A stretch of 64,000 nucleotides of DNA. Source: Solibacillus isronensis. GTDB lineage: Bacteria > Bacillota > Bacilli > Bacillales_A > Planococcaceae. The notes under the pieces are model-generated. The model was not told the DNA's origin. It worked only from the letters and a program-made list of their open reading frames with translations, and ran no database searches. The stretch lies in contig NZ_FVZN01000013.1 of NCBI RefSeq assembly GCF_900168685.1, positions 1 to 64,000 of the forward strand, written 5' to 3'. Both the position numbers and the translations under genes were made by a program. This document shows positions 17,773-26,920 of this stretch, in pieces. Numbering within the stretch: position 1 is the first letter of the stretch; every line of letters starts with the position of its first letter.

Positions 17773-18270
17773 TTATTTTTTGAAAAACAGATGGTATTCG
17801 CTGTAGCCGAAGACGTCCCCCGGATTCACACCTTCAATAATCGGGTGAATATGCTGTGCTGCATGCTGGTTTGCCATTTCTCTTAGCATCACTGATGACA
17901 GTTCATGGTGAATAATTTCACTCGGTGCCATCCAGCATGCTTCGCCGATTTCTCTTTCCTGCAAAGTAAAAGGCTGATCATTATCGACCGGCTTACAATA
18001 AAAAATCGCCATATTATCACTAATATCATTCAGAATTACACCGGAACGGAAACCGACAAGTCCCTTTACTTCGCACAAAATCCCTGTTTCTTCCAACACT
18101 TCGCGCATCGCTGCAGTCGTAACGGTTTCGGCTGGCTGAACAAATCCTGCCGGTAAAGACCATGCCCCTTTTAATCCCCCGTATGTTTTTTTTACGAGCA
18201 GCCATTCTCCTGCTGAATTTTCAACAATTGCGGCAACTCCAAGCCAAACTTTTCCTCGATCCTTTTTCAT
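17773..18270 (-). CDS. Nudix hydrolase
   Basis: A 165-residue protein. The Nudix box is perfect: G-x5-E-x7-R-E-x2-E-E-x-G, seen as GFVQPAETV..MREVLEETGI at about residues 42-64. It would hydrolyse a nucleoside diphosphate linked to X; the substrate is unknown. ATG at 18268-18270 follows AAAGGGG by 10 nt. Single gene between yuiB and yumB. Confidence 0.92.
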   Translation of the reverse strand: MKKDRGKVWLGVAAIVENSAGEWLLVKKTYGGLKGAWSLPAGFVQPAETVTTAAMREVLEETGILCEVKGLVGFRSGVILNDISDNMAIFYCKPVDNDQPFTLQEREIGEACWMAPSEIIHHELSSVMLREMANQHAAQHIHPIIEGVNPGDVFGYSEYHLFFKK

Positions 18271-18296
18271 AAATATCAATCCCCTTTGCTATGCTG

Positions 18297-18341
18297 ATAA
18301 AAAAACTTGCAAAGGAAGCGTTACACTCTCGTTTGCAAGTT
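18297..18341 (-). terminator. Terminator of yumB
   Basis: Minus-strand AAACTTGCAAA / TTTGCAAGTTT stem followed by a T-run. Confidence 0.88.
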
Positions 18342-18351
18342 TGAAGTTCGT

Positions 18352-19563
18352 TTATATAAATTTGAATTTCCCTTTTTTCAACGTTAAACCGACACCGCCG
18401 ACTAAATATAATGCGCGGTCATCTACGACTTTCTTTAATGCCGATGCTGGCTTCCCTGTAAATTTACGACCAAACGCTGTTCCGATTGCATCTTCTTGAC
18501 CTAATGAACAAACAGCTCCTTTATCATCGTAAGCAAATACTTCTGTCGGGTCATCATTCATTAAATGCTTTATATTTTTGGCAATAATCTCACCTTGCTG
18601 CATCGCGATTTGAGCTGTTGGCGGGTAAGGTCTGCCTGCTTCCTCATTTAATAAAAATGCGCAGTCTCCCACTACAAAGACATCGTCAAAGCCTGGTGCG
18701 CGCATATCATCACGAACTGCAATACGTGCGCGGTTCGATTCAATGCCGGAAGATTCGATTAAAGCATTTCCACGTACTCCCGCAGCCCATACAACTGTAC
18801 CGGCTTTAATGAATTCCGTGTTTTCTTCATCTTTTTTAATGTTCACACCTTCTGCTGTTGCTTCCACAATCGGTGTACCGATAGAAAATTCCACACCTTT
18901 TTTACGCAGCTGTTCCTGCGCATAATCGACTAATTCCGGATCAAATCCAGGTAATACAGTCGGTGCTGCTTCTACACATAGAAGACGTACTCTTTCCTGA
19001 GGAATATCAAACTCTCGGCAAAGCTCAGGAATCCGGTTACCGAGCTCCCCTAAAAATTCTATGCCTGTAAAGCCGGCACCGCCTACGACAATCGTAAGTT
19101 TACTGTCGTCTTTCACTTCATCCAATGTCCAAGAAGCAAACTGATACTCGATATGCTCACGGACTTGGCGTGCAGTATTAATATTCGTTAATGACAATGC
19201 ATGTTCCTTCAGACCAGGAATGCCGAAAGTTTCCCCTTCGAAACCTAAGCCAATTACTAAATAATCATACGAAAACTCACCAGCTGATGTTTCTACTTTC
19301 TTTGTATTGACATCAATGTTTTCTACATTGGCAATGACGAACGTTACATTGTGATTAATAACTTTTGAAATCGGATAACGTGCTTTATCCGGTGAAATCG
19401 TACCTGCCCCTACTTCATGCAGCCAAGTTGTTTCATAATGATAGTCGTTTTTGTTCACTAAAATAATTTCCGCTTCATTTGAATTGATTAACTTTTGAAG
19501 ATTTACAATCGTTGTTAATCCTCCGTACCCTGCGCCTAATACTAAAATTGTCGGTCTCTTCAT
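18352..19563 (-). CDS. yumB: Type II NADH dehydrogenase-like flavoprotein YumB
   Basis: A 403-residue NDH-2 family enzyme. The FAD Rossmann motif is LGAGYGGL at the N-terminus, the NADH-binding motif VVGGAGFTGIEFLGELG lies mid-protein, and FAD contacts are VVWAAGV and FVVGDCA. The C-terminal tail KKGKFKFI is short and basic, suggesting peripheral membrane attachment. It would pass electrons from NADH to menaquinone without pumping protons. AAGGGG precedes the ATG by 9 nt. A related enzyme, YutJ, is encoded at 25.3 kb. Confidence 0.92.
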   Translation of the reverse strand: MKRPTILVLGAGYGGLTTIVNLQKLINSNEAEIILVNKNDYHYETTWLHEVGAGTISPDKARYPISKVINHNVTFVIANVENIDVNTKKVETSAGEFSYDYLVIGLGFEGETFGIPGLKEHALSLTNINTARQVREHIEYQFASWTLDEVKDDSKLTIVVGGAGFTGIEFLGELGNRIPELCREFDIPQERVRLLCVEAAPTVLPGFDPELVDYAQEQLRKKGVEFSIGTPIVEATAEGVNIKKDEENTEFIKAGTVVWAAGVRGNALIESSGIESNRARIAVRDDMRAPGFDDVFVVGDCAFLLNEEAGRPYPPTAQIAMQQGEIIAKNIKHLMNDDPTEVFAYDDKGAVCSLGQEDAIGTAFGRKFTGKPASALKKVVDDRALYLVGGVGLTLKKGKFKFI

Positions 19564-19713
19564 TCAATCAAACCCCTTCATTTTAATGAACCGGCGCTAT
19601 AAATCTATTTGCCATTTTTATAGAACGCCAGTAAACGGTTTTTTACTGAAATACTAACATAATAGTAGCGTTTTTCCTGTGTGATTTCAAACATATGGAT
19701 ATTATTCGTTCCG

Positions 19714-20925
19714 TCAATTTACAATATTATGTTCATATAAATAATCGTACTTAATATCAATGAATAAAAACTCTTCGTTTGAAATGGCCATTGAATACGT
19801 GCGTGTCAACTCGCCTGTTTCAATATCACTGTAAACGGAAGACAACTCGCCCTTATTGTCTTTTGTCATTTTAATAATGTTCAACAGGAAGTACGGTCGC
19901 CAGCTCCAGTTTTTACCGATGATTTCTTCTTGCTTTTCCCATTTCCCATCGTTCCAGCGGATATTCGGAGATGTTTGAAAACCATTGCTGTCACAAATAT
20001 ATATACGAAATGCGCAGTTTTCCAAAGCGTTTGCCAGCTGCATCAGTTTATCAATCTGTGATGTAGATGGATTGACTTGATCAACTGTTGAACAAATCAT
20101 ACGTTCAAGACGTTTCATTTCCTCATACTTTTGCAGAAGCAATTTCTTTTCCGTAGCAATAAATTGCTCACAATCTTTGCGGAAACGTTCTTTTAAAGAA
20201 TCACGTACTTGCAGCTCTTTATGCGGCAGTTGTAAATATGGTCCTTTAAAGTAACGGGTACCGTTTTTCCAGCCGTGCTGTAATTGATAGACTGTTTCAA
20301 TATTTTCTACTAATAATTGCGTTCCCATCTTCACAGCAAGTGTACGAATTGTAGAAAACGCATGGTTTTGCGCACCCCATAAATTATAGTTTAACTGGCC
20401 GACATTAATTTTAAGAATAGCTGGTTCAAGAAGTAAAATATTTTCAAGCTGTGTTTGTGAGCCGACATCTGCCAATGCGATTTTAATGCCATATGTTTTA
20501 ATATAGCGAATTAAATGCTGCAGCTGATTCATCTCCCCTTCGTAAAGATGCTCCGTCATGACAAGGGTAATATTTCGGAGGTTCGATTCAGCGACTGTTT
20601 CTTTCAGCATCGTAAAATAACTTTCCCCAAAATCCAGTAAAAGCAGTTCAGGGTTGCATGGAATATACAAGCCAACATCATCAATTAAATGGGCAACATT
20701 TTGCAACGATCTGCGAACAAAGATTTGCTCAATTTCCGCTCTAATATCTGCTGGTACGTCTTTTTCATATGTAAATTGCTCGATATTGATCGGCTCTTTT
20801 TCATTTTCAGTTTCTACTTGGCCTATTGCTTCATAAGCCACAATGCGATGTCCATCTGCACTATAGATTGGCTCATATAAAATTTCGATTTGATCTAACT
20901 TATCCAGTAATTCTAAAACACTCAT
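19714..20925 (-). CDS. ykuI: EAL-domain protein, YkuI-like, probably non-catalytic
   Basis: 403 residues: an EAL domain (about 1-235) joined by a helix to a YkuI-type C-terminal PAS-like domain (about 250-400; NWSWRPYFLLNI, LYSDIETGE). Conserved E32 (YEAIGQ), E125 (MTEH) and K172 remain. The aspartate pair that binds metal in active EAL enzymes is degraded (LADVG has Ala152 then Asp153), and the LKID aspartate is Asn174. It may bind cyclic-di-GMP without cutting it, as reported for B. subtilis YkuI. The genomic position differs from B. subtilis. Confidence 0.88.
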   Translation of the reverse strand: MSVLELLDKLDQIEILYEPIYSADGHRIVAYEAIGQVETENEKEPINIEQFTYEKDVPADIRAEIEQIFVRRSLQNVAHLIDDVGLYIPCNPELLLLDFGESYFTMLKETVAESNLRNITLVMTEHLYEGEMNQLQHLIRYIKTYGIKIALADVGSQTQLENILLLEPAILKINVGQLNYNLWGAQNHAFSTIRTLAVKMGTQLLVENIETVYQLQHGWKNGTRYFKGPYLQLPHKELQVRDSLKERFRKDCEQFIATEKKLLLQKYEEMKRLERMICSTVDQVNPSTSQIDKLMQLANALENCAFRIYICDSNGFQTSPNIRWNDGKWEKQEEIIGKNWSWRPYFLLNIIKMTKDNKGELSSVYSDIETGELTRTYSMAISNEEFLFIDIKYDYLYEHNIVN

Positions 20926-21081
20926 TTAAAAAAGCCCCCTAGCAGTATGGTGATAAATCTATAATAATTCAAACCTTATAATAATACAAAACCATCCAAT
21001 AAAACATAGTTATTTTATAGGAAATATAAGTTTTAAAATTTTGATAATTTACTCTGAGCATATGAAAAGATGATTTATTAT

Positions 21082-21119
21082 AAAAAAACCTTTAACGGAA
21101 GTTCACCGCTAAAGGTTTC
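21082..21119 (-). terminator. Terminator of the chemoreceptor gene
   Basis: AAACCTTTAgCGG / CCGtTAAAGGTTT stem on the minus strand followed by TTTTTTT. Confidence 0.9.
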
Positions 21120-21164
21120 GAAAATGATTACATTTTATTTATATTGCTTGATGCTTAAAAATAA

Positions 21165-22919
21165 TTAAAGTTTAAACTCTCTCACTAATGAATTGAGTTC
21201 TTCTGCCAAATTGGCTAGTTGTTTCGAACTTCCGGCTACTTCCTCCATTATACTGCTTGTTTGCTGAACAGATGCTGCTGTTTGTTCAATGCCAGCCGCT
21301 GATTCTTCGGATACCGATGCAACTTCTTCAACAGAACCATTCATCACTTGTGTACTAGCTGAAATCTCTGATAAGTTTTGTCCGATCGTTGTAATACTAT
21401 TTACCATTTCCTGTACAGCATTACTAATTCCTTCGAAAGTTTCACCTGTTGATTCAATTTGTGTTTTTCCTTGCTCGACTTCTTTATATCCTAATTTTAA
21501 TGAATCGGAAACGAAAAATGTTTCCTTTTGAATATTGTCTACAATACCCGTAATATCTGTTACAGAATTAGATACTTGCTCTGCCAATTTTCTTACCTCA
21601 TCAGCAACTACAGCAAATCCTTTTCCGTGTTCTCCAGCCCTTGCAGCTTCAATTGCAGCATTTAAAGCAAGAAGATTTGTCTGATCGGCTACATCCTTAA
21701 TGACGGTAACTAGGTTTGATATTTCCTGTGATTGCTTGTCTAAGCCTGCAACCTTTTGAACGGATTCATTTACAATGGAATGGATTTTTTCCATCTGTTG
21801 AATTGATTTTTTCATTAATTCCGATCCGTCATTAGTCATATTTAATACGTCTTTAGAATTCTCCTCTATCCGTAACCCATTTTCATTTGCATCATGGACT
21901 CTTTCGACGAAAGTATTCATTACCGATGCTAATTCGCTTGCATGATTAGCCTGCGTTTCTGAACCTGCAGCTAATTCTTGCATAGTAGATGCCACTTGTT
22001 CCGATCCCATTCTCACTTCATCGGCAGATTGTGATAGTTCTGCACTTTGACTAGTTAAAGACTCTGAAGTTTCGGCAACTTTTTTCATCGAATTTTTAAG
22101 ATTTTTATGTAATAAATTAATGGCATCCGCCAATCTGCTTATTTCATCTTTTGATTTAACTATCAGCATTTCTTTCGTCAAATCACCATTTGCCAGATGT
22201 CCCATCTGTTCCGTTACTTTAATGATTGGTTTAGTAATTAAATTTGTATAGAACCAAATGATGATTACCCCTAAAATAATTGAAATACCCATAACAACAA
22301 GAATAATATTCAACAACTCTGTAGCAGGTTGATTAAAATCCATCATATAAGTACTTGCAGTCACTACCCAATCCCAGTTTGGATCTACTTTTGAATAGGA
22401 AACCTTCTCTTCAATTTGCTCTTTATTATTTGGTAATGCTGAATTATAAAAAGTAAAGCCACCACCGTCATTCGCTATTTTAATCATTTCTTGAGCGAAT
22501 TTTACACCGTTTTCATCCTCATCATCCCATGCACTAGCACCCTCTTTAGATGGATGCGCAATACGAGTTCCATCTTGACTATACACAATCATATAGCCGT
22601 TTTTACCAAGATCAATCGAAGAGTTTATAGGTCGAATCCCATCCCCATTTTTTTCGCCTAAAATAATCTCCTTTACTTTCTCTTGAGCACTTTCAAGTGA
22701 AATATTTCCTTTTTCCACTTCCGAATTATAAGCATCAATTGTAGCTAGCGTAAATTCAACACTGTTTTGCAAGTTTGTTTTACCTATTTGCTCTAAGCTA
22801 GTAGAGCTTTTCTGGTAACTTGTCACTCCAATTACAATCATCGGAAAAATCAATAGTAAAATAGAGATTCCAATTAACTTTGATTTAATAGAAGAGCTAG
22901 ATTTAGATTGCTTTTTCAA
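21165..22919 (-). CDS. Methyl-accepting chemotaxis protein
   Basis: A 584-residue transmembrane chemoreceptor. Helix 1 (about 13-33), an extracellular Cache-type sensor (about 40-200; [16 protein letters not shown]), helix 2 (about 203-225), HAMP (to about 280), then a long coiled coil. The universal signalling tip [19 protein letters not shown] is intact. The ligand is unknown; Cache domains bind small organics. The start is TTG at 22917-22919, 9 nt after AAGGGG. No CheW-binding C-terminal pentapeptide is present. No other chemotaxis gene is nearby. Confidence 0.94.
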   Translation of the reverse strand: MKKQSKSSSSIKSKLIGISILLLIFPMIVIGVTSYQKSSTSLEQIGKTNLQNSVEFTLATIDAYNSEVEKGNISLESAQEKVKEIILGEKNGDGIRPINSSIDLGKNGYMIVYSQDGTRIAHPSKEGASAWDDEDENGVKFAQEMIKIANDGGGFTFYNSALPNNKEQIEEKVSYSKVDPNWDWVVTASTYMMDFNQPATELLNIILVVMGISIILGVIIIWFYTNLITKPIIKVTEQMGHLANGDLTKEMLIVKSKDEISRLADAINLLHKNLKNSMKKVAETSESLTSQSAELSQSADEVRMGSEQVASTMQELAAGSETQANHASELASVMNTFVERVHDANENGLRIEENSKDVLNMTNDGSELMKKSIQQMEKIHSIVNESVQKVAGLDKQSQEISNLVTVIKDVADQTNLLALNAAIEAARAGEHGKGFAVVADEVRKLAEQVSNSVTDITGIVDNIQKETFFVSDSLKLGYKEVEQGKTQIESTGETFEGISNAVQEMVNSITTIGQNLSEISASTQVMNGSVEEVASVSEESAAGIEQTAASVQQTSSIMEEVAGSSKQLANLAEELNSLVREFKL

Positions 22920-23162
22920 TTATGTACACCCCTTATATTTAATTTTTTATTGGTTACTGAAACTAATTAACCTCCCAATCTATAGAATTAATTTACTATT
23001 ACTTTTGATTAAAAAGAGTATAAATTACTCTTACACAACTTTAAATTATAGATAAAAGTACTAGTTTTAATTCCCGAATGTTATTTTAACCTAATTTTTT
23101 ACTTTATCCAACATATTTTTACATAATATCCTCTTTCAGTTGTTTATTTTCTGTTTTAAGCA
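22920..23162. other. Intergenic DNA upstream of the chemoreceptor gene
   Basis: About 240 bp of very AT-rich sequence. It contains a small inverted repeat GAGTA/TACTC near 23018-23032 but no convincing sigma-D (TAAA..GCCGATAT) or sigma-A promoter and no reading frame that looks coding. Confidence 0.5.
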
Positions 23163-23216
23163 TAAAAAAAAGCCTCCATGATTTGTATGTTTAATAACAT
23201 CACAAATCAAAGAGAC
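23163..23216 (-). terminator. Terminator of yutM
   Basis: Minus-strand stem with TGATTTGT/ACAAATCA and CTC/GAG pairs, then TTTTTTTT. Confidence 0.8.
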
Positions 23217-23233
23217 TCGCTATTCGCAATCCA

Positions 23234-23608
23234 TTATTCACATGGTTGCTCTACTGCTGGTCGTGCTGCCGCTTTAAAGCTTGTGCCGCATCCGCATGAA
23301 GCAAGTGCGTTCGGGTTGTCGATTGTAAAACCGCCGCCCATTAATGATTGTTTAAAATCAATTTTCGTGCCTTGTAAAATGCCCGCATCTTCTTCGGATA
23401 CGATAATTTGAATGCCGTGTTGGTTGTCAACGAAGTCATCGTCATTTATTGTTTGCTCAAACGCCATACCGTATGAAAGACCACTGCAGCCTCCGCCTTT
23501 TACAGCTACACGCAGGCTCGCATTTTCTTCTTCGTTATGAACCATCATTTCTTTGACTTGAAATGAGGCCGCTTCTGTTAAAATGATTACTTGTTTTTCA
23601 CTTGCCAT
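23234..23608 (-). CDS. yutM: HesB/IscA-type iron-sulfur carrier (YutM/ErpA-like)
   Basis: A 124-residue A-type Fe-S carrier. The three ligand cysteines are GGGCSGLSY and the C-terminal CGCGTSF pair. It would accept clusters from SufU/SufB (35-40 kb) and hand them to apo-proteins. ATG at 23606-23608 has GTAGG 8 nt upstream; the GTG three codons earlier is too close. Confidence 0.9.
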   Translation of the reverse strand: MASEKQVIILTEAASFQVKEMMVHNEEENASLRVAVKGGGCSGLSYGMAFEQTINDDDFVDNQHGIQIIVSEEDAGILQGTKIDFKQSLMGGGFTIDNPNALASCGCGTSFKAAARPAVEQPCE

Positions 23609-23818
23609 TCCAGTCACCTACTTTCTTTTATTTATCATATCAATTGTAAAACCTATCTGACAACAAAACTGCTCTACCTGATTATATTCCTGCATTGAGT
23701 AAAAACTTTCAAGGAAAAAATACCTAAAAATTTCACATCAATTCGGTATATTAATCACATTTTTTAATATTCCTTGCTATAATAAAGGAACATAATTAAA
23801 TGAAAGGTATGAACCTTT

Positions 23819-24511
23819 ATGGAAATTTCCCCATTTTACGAAAAGACAGTGAACTGTATTCATTGCAAGAAAAATTTTTCAACACTTAAAGTTCGTACCA
23901 AGTCCATAAAAATTGAACATACAGCATCCGACTTTCAACCAGTCTATACAGACAATAACGTGAATGCATTATATTATAATGTATTTGTCTGTCAGCATTG
24001 CGGGTTTTCGTTTACAGAGGACTTCAGTAAATATTTTGCTCCAGGTGTGAAAGAACAAATCAATGAAAAAATTTGCAATCTTTGGTTACCACACAGTTTC
24101 AGTAAAGAACGTTCTGTTTTTGAAGCAATTCAAACATATAAACTTGCATTGTTTTGCGCAACGATCAAAAAAGAAAAATTTGTCATTACTTCCGGACTGG
24201 CATTGCGTTTGGCGTGGTTATACCGATCAATAAAAAATATTGGACAGGAACAGCGCTTTTTAAAATTGGCCCGCGATCATTATATGGAAAGCTATTCAAC
24301 TGAAGATTATGCAGGTACAACAATGTCCGGTGTACGAGTAGTATACATGATTGCTGAACTTTCCCGCCGCCTCGGGGATTATGAAAATGCAACACGCTTC
24401 TTTTCACGGGTAATTGAAAGCCAACGTGTTGGCGGTGAAGCCAAACTCGTCAATATGGCTAAAGAGCAATGGGAATTAGTACGTGAAGAGCGAGGTAAAA
24501 TCGCCCAATAA
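23819..24511 (+). CDS. DUF2225 family protein with zinc-ribbon-like cysteines
   Basis: 230 residues. Two CxxC knuckles (CIHCKKNF near residue 13 and CQHCGFSF near 60) suggest a split zinc ribbon. The rest is helical with TPR-like helices (LARDHYMESYS, GDYENATRFFSRVIES). DUF2225 function is unknown. ATG at 23819 has AAAGG 11 nt upstream; an overlapping out-of-frame ATG is not coding. Confidence 0.85.
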   Translation: MEISPFYEKTVNCIHCKKNFSTLKVRTKSIKIEHTASDFQPVYTDNNVNALYYNVFVCQHCGFSFTEDFSKYFAPGVKEQINEKICNLWLPHSFSKERSVFEAIQTYKLALFCATIKKEKFVITSGLALRLAWLYRSIKNIGQEQRFLKLARDHYMESYSTEDYAGTTMSGVRVVYMIAELSRRLGDYENATRFFSRVIESQRVGGEAKLVNMAKEQWELVREERGKIAQ

Positions 24512-24556
24512 AAGAGAGCTGCCAAGTAAGTAATAACTTTCTTGGCAGCTCTTTCA
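24511..24556. terminator. Bidirectional terminator
   Basis: AAAGAGAGCTGCCAAG / CTTGGCAGCTCTTT, a long stem between convergent DUF2225 and yutI genes. Confidence 0.92.
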
Positions 24557-24563
24557 ATTTGAA

Positions 24564-24800
24564 TTAGAAAACTTGTTCTACTTCGACGATACCCGGCACT
24601 TCTTCTAGTAGTGCACGTTCGATACCTGCTTTTAATGTGATTGTAGAACTTGGGCAGCTACCGCATGCGCCTAATAAACGCAATTTAACGATACCTTCTT
24701 CAATATCTACCAATTCACAGTCTCCACCGTCACGTAATAAAAACGGACGTAATTTATCTAAAACTTCTTGTACTTGTGCATATTGTTCTGTTTCTGTCAT
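24564..24800 (-). CDS. yutI: NifU C-terminal-domain protein YutI
   Basis: A 78-residue NFU scaffold/carrier domain. The cluster-binding CxxC is in [16 protein letters not shown]. It likely transfers [4Fe-4S] clusters, cooperating with SUF and YutM. AAGGGAG precedes the ATG by 9 nt. Confidence 0.93.
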   Translation of the reverse strand: MTETEQYAQVQEVLDKLRPFLLRDGGDCELVDIEEGIVKLRLLGACGSCPSSTITLKAGIERALLEEVPGIVEVEQVF

Positions 24801-24884
24801 TTTGCTCGACTCCCTTCATTAAAATCATTATAATGTGAAGGAGCAAAAAAATCCATTATTGAATAACGAAAGGTTGGAATTCCT

Positions 24885-25217
24885 ATGTCACAATCTCATC
24901 CAGTTATAGAAGTTTTCGGCGCTGACATCATCTGTGCCAGCTGTGTAAATGCACCATCTTCCAAAGATACATATGAATGGCTTCAAGCGGCAATTTCACG
25001 AAAATATCCGGAACAGCCGTTTACTATCCGCTATATCGATATTGAAGGTGTAATTGATAATGAACGTGATCAAGATTATGCAAACCGTATTCAAGAAGAT
25101 GAATTTTTCTACCCTTTAGTTCTAGTCAATGATGAAGTAGTTGGTGAAGGCTATGTGCAGATTAAGCCTGTATTTACAGCGCTCGAATCAGCGGGCTTTG
25201 TACCAACTGAAGAGTAA
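24885..25217 (+). CDS. yuzD: YuzD family thioredoxin-like protein (DUF1462)
   Basis: A 110-residue thioredoxin-fold protein. CASC (in DIICASCVNAPSS) sits where the redox pair is expected. LVLVNDEVVGEGYVQIKP resembles the glutaredoxin-like C-terminal half. Function unknown. It lies divergent from yutI as in Bacillus. Confidence 0.88.
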   Translation: MSQSHPVIEVFGADIICASCVNAPSSKDTYEWLQAAISRKYPEQPFTIRYIDIEGVIDNERDQDYANRIQEDEFFYPLVLVNDEVVGEGYVQIKPVFTALESAGFVPTEE

Positions 25218-25227
25218 ATTATAACAT

Positions 25228-25275
25228 AAACAAAAAATTCAATTTTCTCCTCGAGGAAATTGAATTTTTTTGTTT
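25228..25275. terminator. Bidirectional terminator
   Basis: AACAAAAAATTCAATTT / AAATTGAATTTTTTTGTT with CTCGAG at the tip, between convergent yuzD and yutJ. Confidence 0.9.
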
Positions 25276-25312
25276 AAAGTCAAATTGATTTCCTCTGCAG
25301 GAACGCTCAATT

Positions 25313-26380
25313 TTAGTTTTCGTTTTGCTTTTTATAGTACCAAAGCAGACCCGACTTCATAAGGCGTGCAATGCGTCCTGTAACCGTTGTATCAGCTAGA
25401 TGAACGAAGCCTTGCTTTTTACCAAGGGAGCCCATAAAGCCTTTCATTTTGATTTCTGAAAGCTTTTCTGGAAGCGGCTCGCCTTTCCAGCGCATTTTTA
25501 GAACTTTAACGATACGTTCGCCTTGTTCTTCCGCCAATTGTGCTGTTGGAGGTAAATGAGAAGAAGCACAGTCACCTACTACAAATACATTTTCATCCCC
25601 AACTACATGGTAATGATCCGTAATGATCGGACGATTGAATTTATCCTTTTCAACATCCAGTTCACGAACGATTTTCACAGGCTGTACACCAGCTGTCCAT
25701 ACGATTACGTCAGCTTCAATTACTTCATCATGGTTGTATAAACGGCCTTCTTCAACGCGAGTGATATTTGATTCTGCAATTACATCTACGTTGTGTTTAA
25801 TAAACCAAGACTTAATATACTCACTTAGCTTTTCCGGGAAATCGCGTAAAATACGGTGTGAGCGGTCAAATAATTTAATTTTTAAATCCGATCGGCTTTC
25901 ACGTAGTTCACTTGCAAGCTCGATTCCTGAAAGACCTGCACCAATAATGGCAACTGTCGAACCTGGAGCCAATCCGCATACTTTTTCAAATGTTTTACGT
26001 GATTTGGCGATTGTTTGAATACTATATGTGAATTCATCGGCACCCGGCACTCCATGATATTTATCAATACAGCCTAAGCCAATAACAAGCTGATCATAAG
26101 AAAGCTCTTCGCCGTCACCCAAGTAAATCTTTTTATCTTCACGGTCGATGCGTACTACTTCTCCGTACACGCATTTTAAGCGCTCATGTTCCGGAAATGC
26201 AACACGGATTTCCTTATCTGTTGATGTACCTGCAGCAAGTGCATAAAATTCTGTTTTCAAACTATGGAATGGTGTACGGTCTACCAATGTAATTTCTACA
26301 TCTGCTGGTAAGCTTGGTAAAAGACGAAGTAAAATTCGCATATTTCCGTAGCCGCCACCTAATAATACTAACTTTTGCAT
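25313..26380 (-). CDS. yutJ: NDH-2 family NAD(P)/FAD oxidoreductase YutJ
   Basis: A 355-residue flavoprotein. FAD motif LLGGGYGNMRILLRL, central NADH motif IIGAGLSGIELASEL, FAD motifs VIWTAGVQP (as VIVWTAGVQP) and FVVGDCA. Shorter than YumB, with a basic, hydrophobic C-terminus (SGLLWYYKKQNEN). Expected to oxidise NADH; the acceptor is unproven. ATG at 26378-26380 follows GAGGG by 8 nt. Its promoter overlaps a Rex-type operator, so expression likely follows the NADH/NAD+ ratio. Confidence 0.9.
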   Translation of the reverse strand: MQKLVLLGGGYGNMRILLRLLPSLPADVEITLVDRTPFHSLKTEFYALAAGTSTDKEIRVAFPEHERLKCVYGEVVRIDREDKKIYLGDGEELSYDQLVIGLGCIDKYHGVPGADEFTYSIQTIAKSRKTFEKVCGLAPGSTVAIIGAGLSGIELASELRESRSDLKIKLFDRSHRILRDFPEKLSEYIKSWFIKHNVDVIAESNITRVEEGRLYNHDEVIEADVIVWTAGVQPVKIVRELDVEKDKFNRPIITDHYHVVGDENVFVVGDCASSHLPPTAQLAEEQGERIVKVLKMRWKGEPLPEKLSEIKMKGFMGSLGKKQGFVHLADTTVTGRIARLMKSGLLWYYKKQNEN

Positions 26381-26460
26381 AGCATATTCCCTCATATCTG
26401 TAAGTAATCAATTACGAAGCCTAGAAGCTTCATAATTGTGTTCACAAAGTTTCCATAAGT

Positions 26461-26489
26461 ATTATAACTGTTTGTGATAAGTTTCACAA
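26461..26489 (-). promoter_or_regulatory. Sigma-A promoter of yutJ
   Basis: Minus-strand -35 TTGTGA (26484-26489), 17 bp spacer, perfect -10 TATAAT (26461-26466). The -35 lies within the first Rex-like operator. Confidence 0.8.
26472..26489. promoter_or_regulatory. Rex-type operator 1 (yutJ)
   Basis: TTGTGATAAGTTTCACAA matches the Rex consensus TTGTGAAN4TTCACAA at all but one position and covers the promoter -35. Confidence 0.75.
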
Positions 26490-26505
26490 TATGTTAAACG
26501 ATATT

Positions 26506-26523
26506 TTGTGAATTTATTCACAT
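26506..26523. promoter_or_regulatory. Rex-type operator 2 (yutJ)
   Basis: TTGTGAATTTATTCACAT matches the Rex consensus except for the last base. Its centre is 34 bp from operator 1. A shortened copy, TTGTGTTCACAA, is at 26436-26447. Confidence 0.75.
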
Positions 26524-26657
26524 AAGTTTTTTATTACCCTATTTTATTTATTTTGATGCAATTAAAGCAGATTCAAACATATTGTGAAAGATATTAAATC
26601 GGAGAAATTGACGTTCGCAGCAAAAAAAAGTAGGATTGCTAATAGTGAGGTGACAAC

Positions 26658-26897
26658 ATGTTAAATCCATTAGTCGAATTTTGCATCAGTAATTTAGCAA
26701 ATGGTGCGCAACAAACATATGAACAACTGGAGCAAGATCCTGATATTGATGTATTGGAATATGGCTGCTTAAGCTACTGCACGAAATGTGCCGAAAACTT
26801 TTATGCCGTTGTTAACGGGGATATAGTTGAGGCGGATACTCCAGAAGAGCTGACGAAGCGCATTTATAAATATATAGAAGAAAATCCGATGTGGTAG
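26658..26897 (+). CDS. yuzB: YuzB family protein (DUF1450)
   Basis: A 79-residue protein with three cysteines in [18 protein letters not shown], a pattern that could bind metal or a cluster. Function unknown. GAGGTGACAAC precedes the ATG. Its last codons form the left arm of the downstream terminator. Confidence 0.88.
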   Translation: MLNPLVEFCISNLANGAQQTYEQLEQDPDIDVLEYGCLSYCTKCAENFYAVVNGDIVEADTPEELTKRIYKYIEENPMW

Positions 26898-26918
26898 TCG
26901 ACCCACATCGGATTTTCC
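26881..26918. terminator. Bidirectional terminator overlapping the yuzB stop
   Basis: AAAATCCGATGTGG / CCACATCGGATTTT, serving convergent yuzB and yutF. Confidence 0.9.
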
Positions 26919-26920
26919 CT

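Noticed and set aside
22917-23162. Sigma-D promoter for the chemoreceptor
   Set aside because: No acceptable TAAA / GCCGATAT pair could be found in the upstream region.
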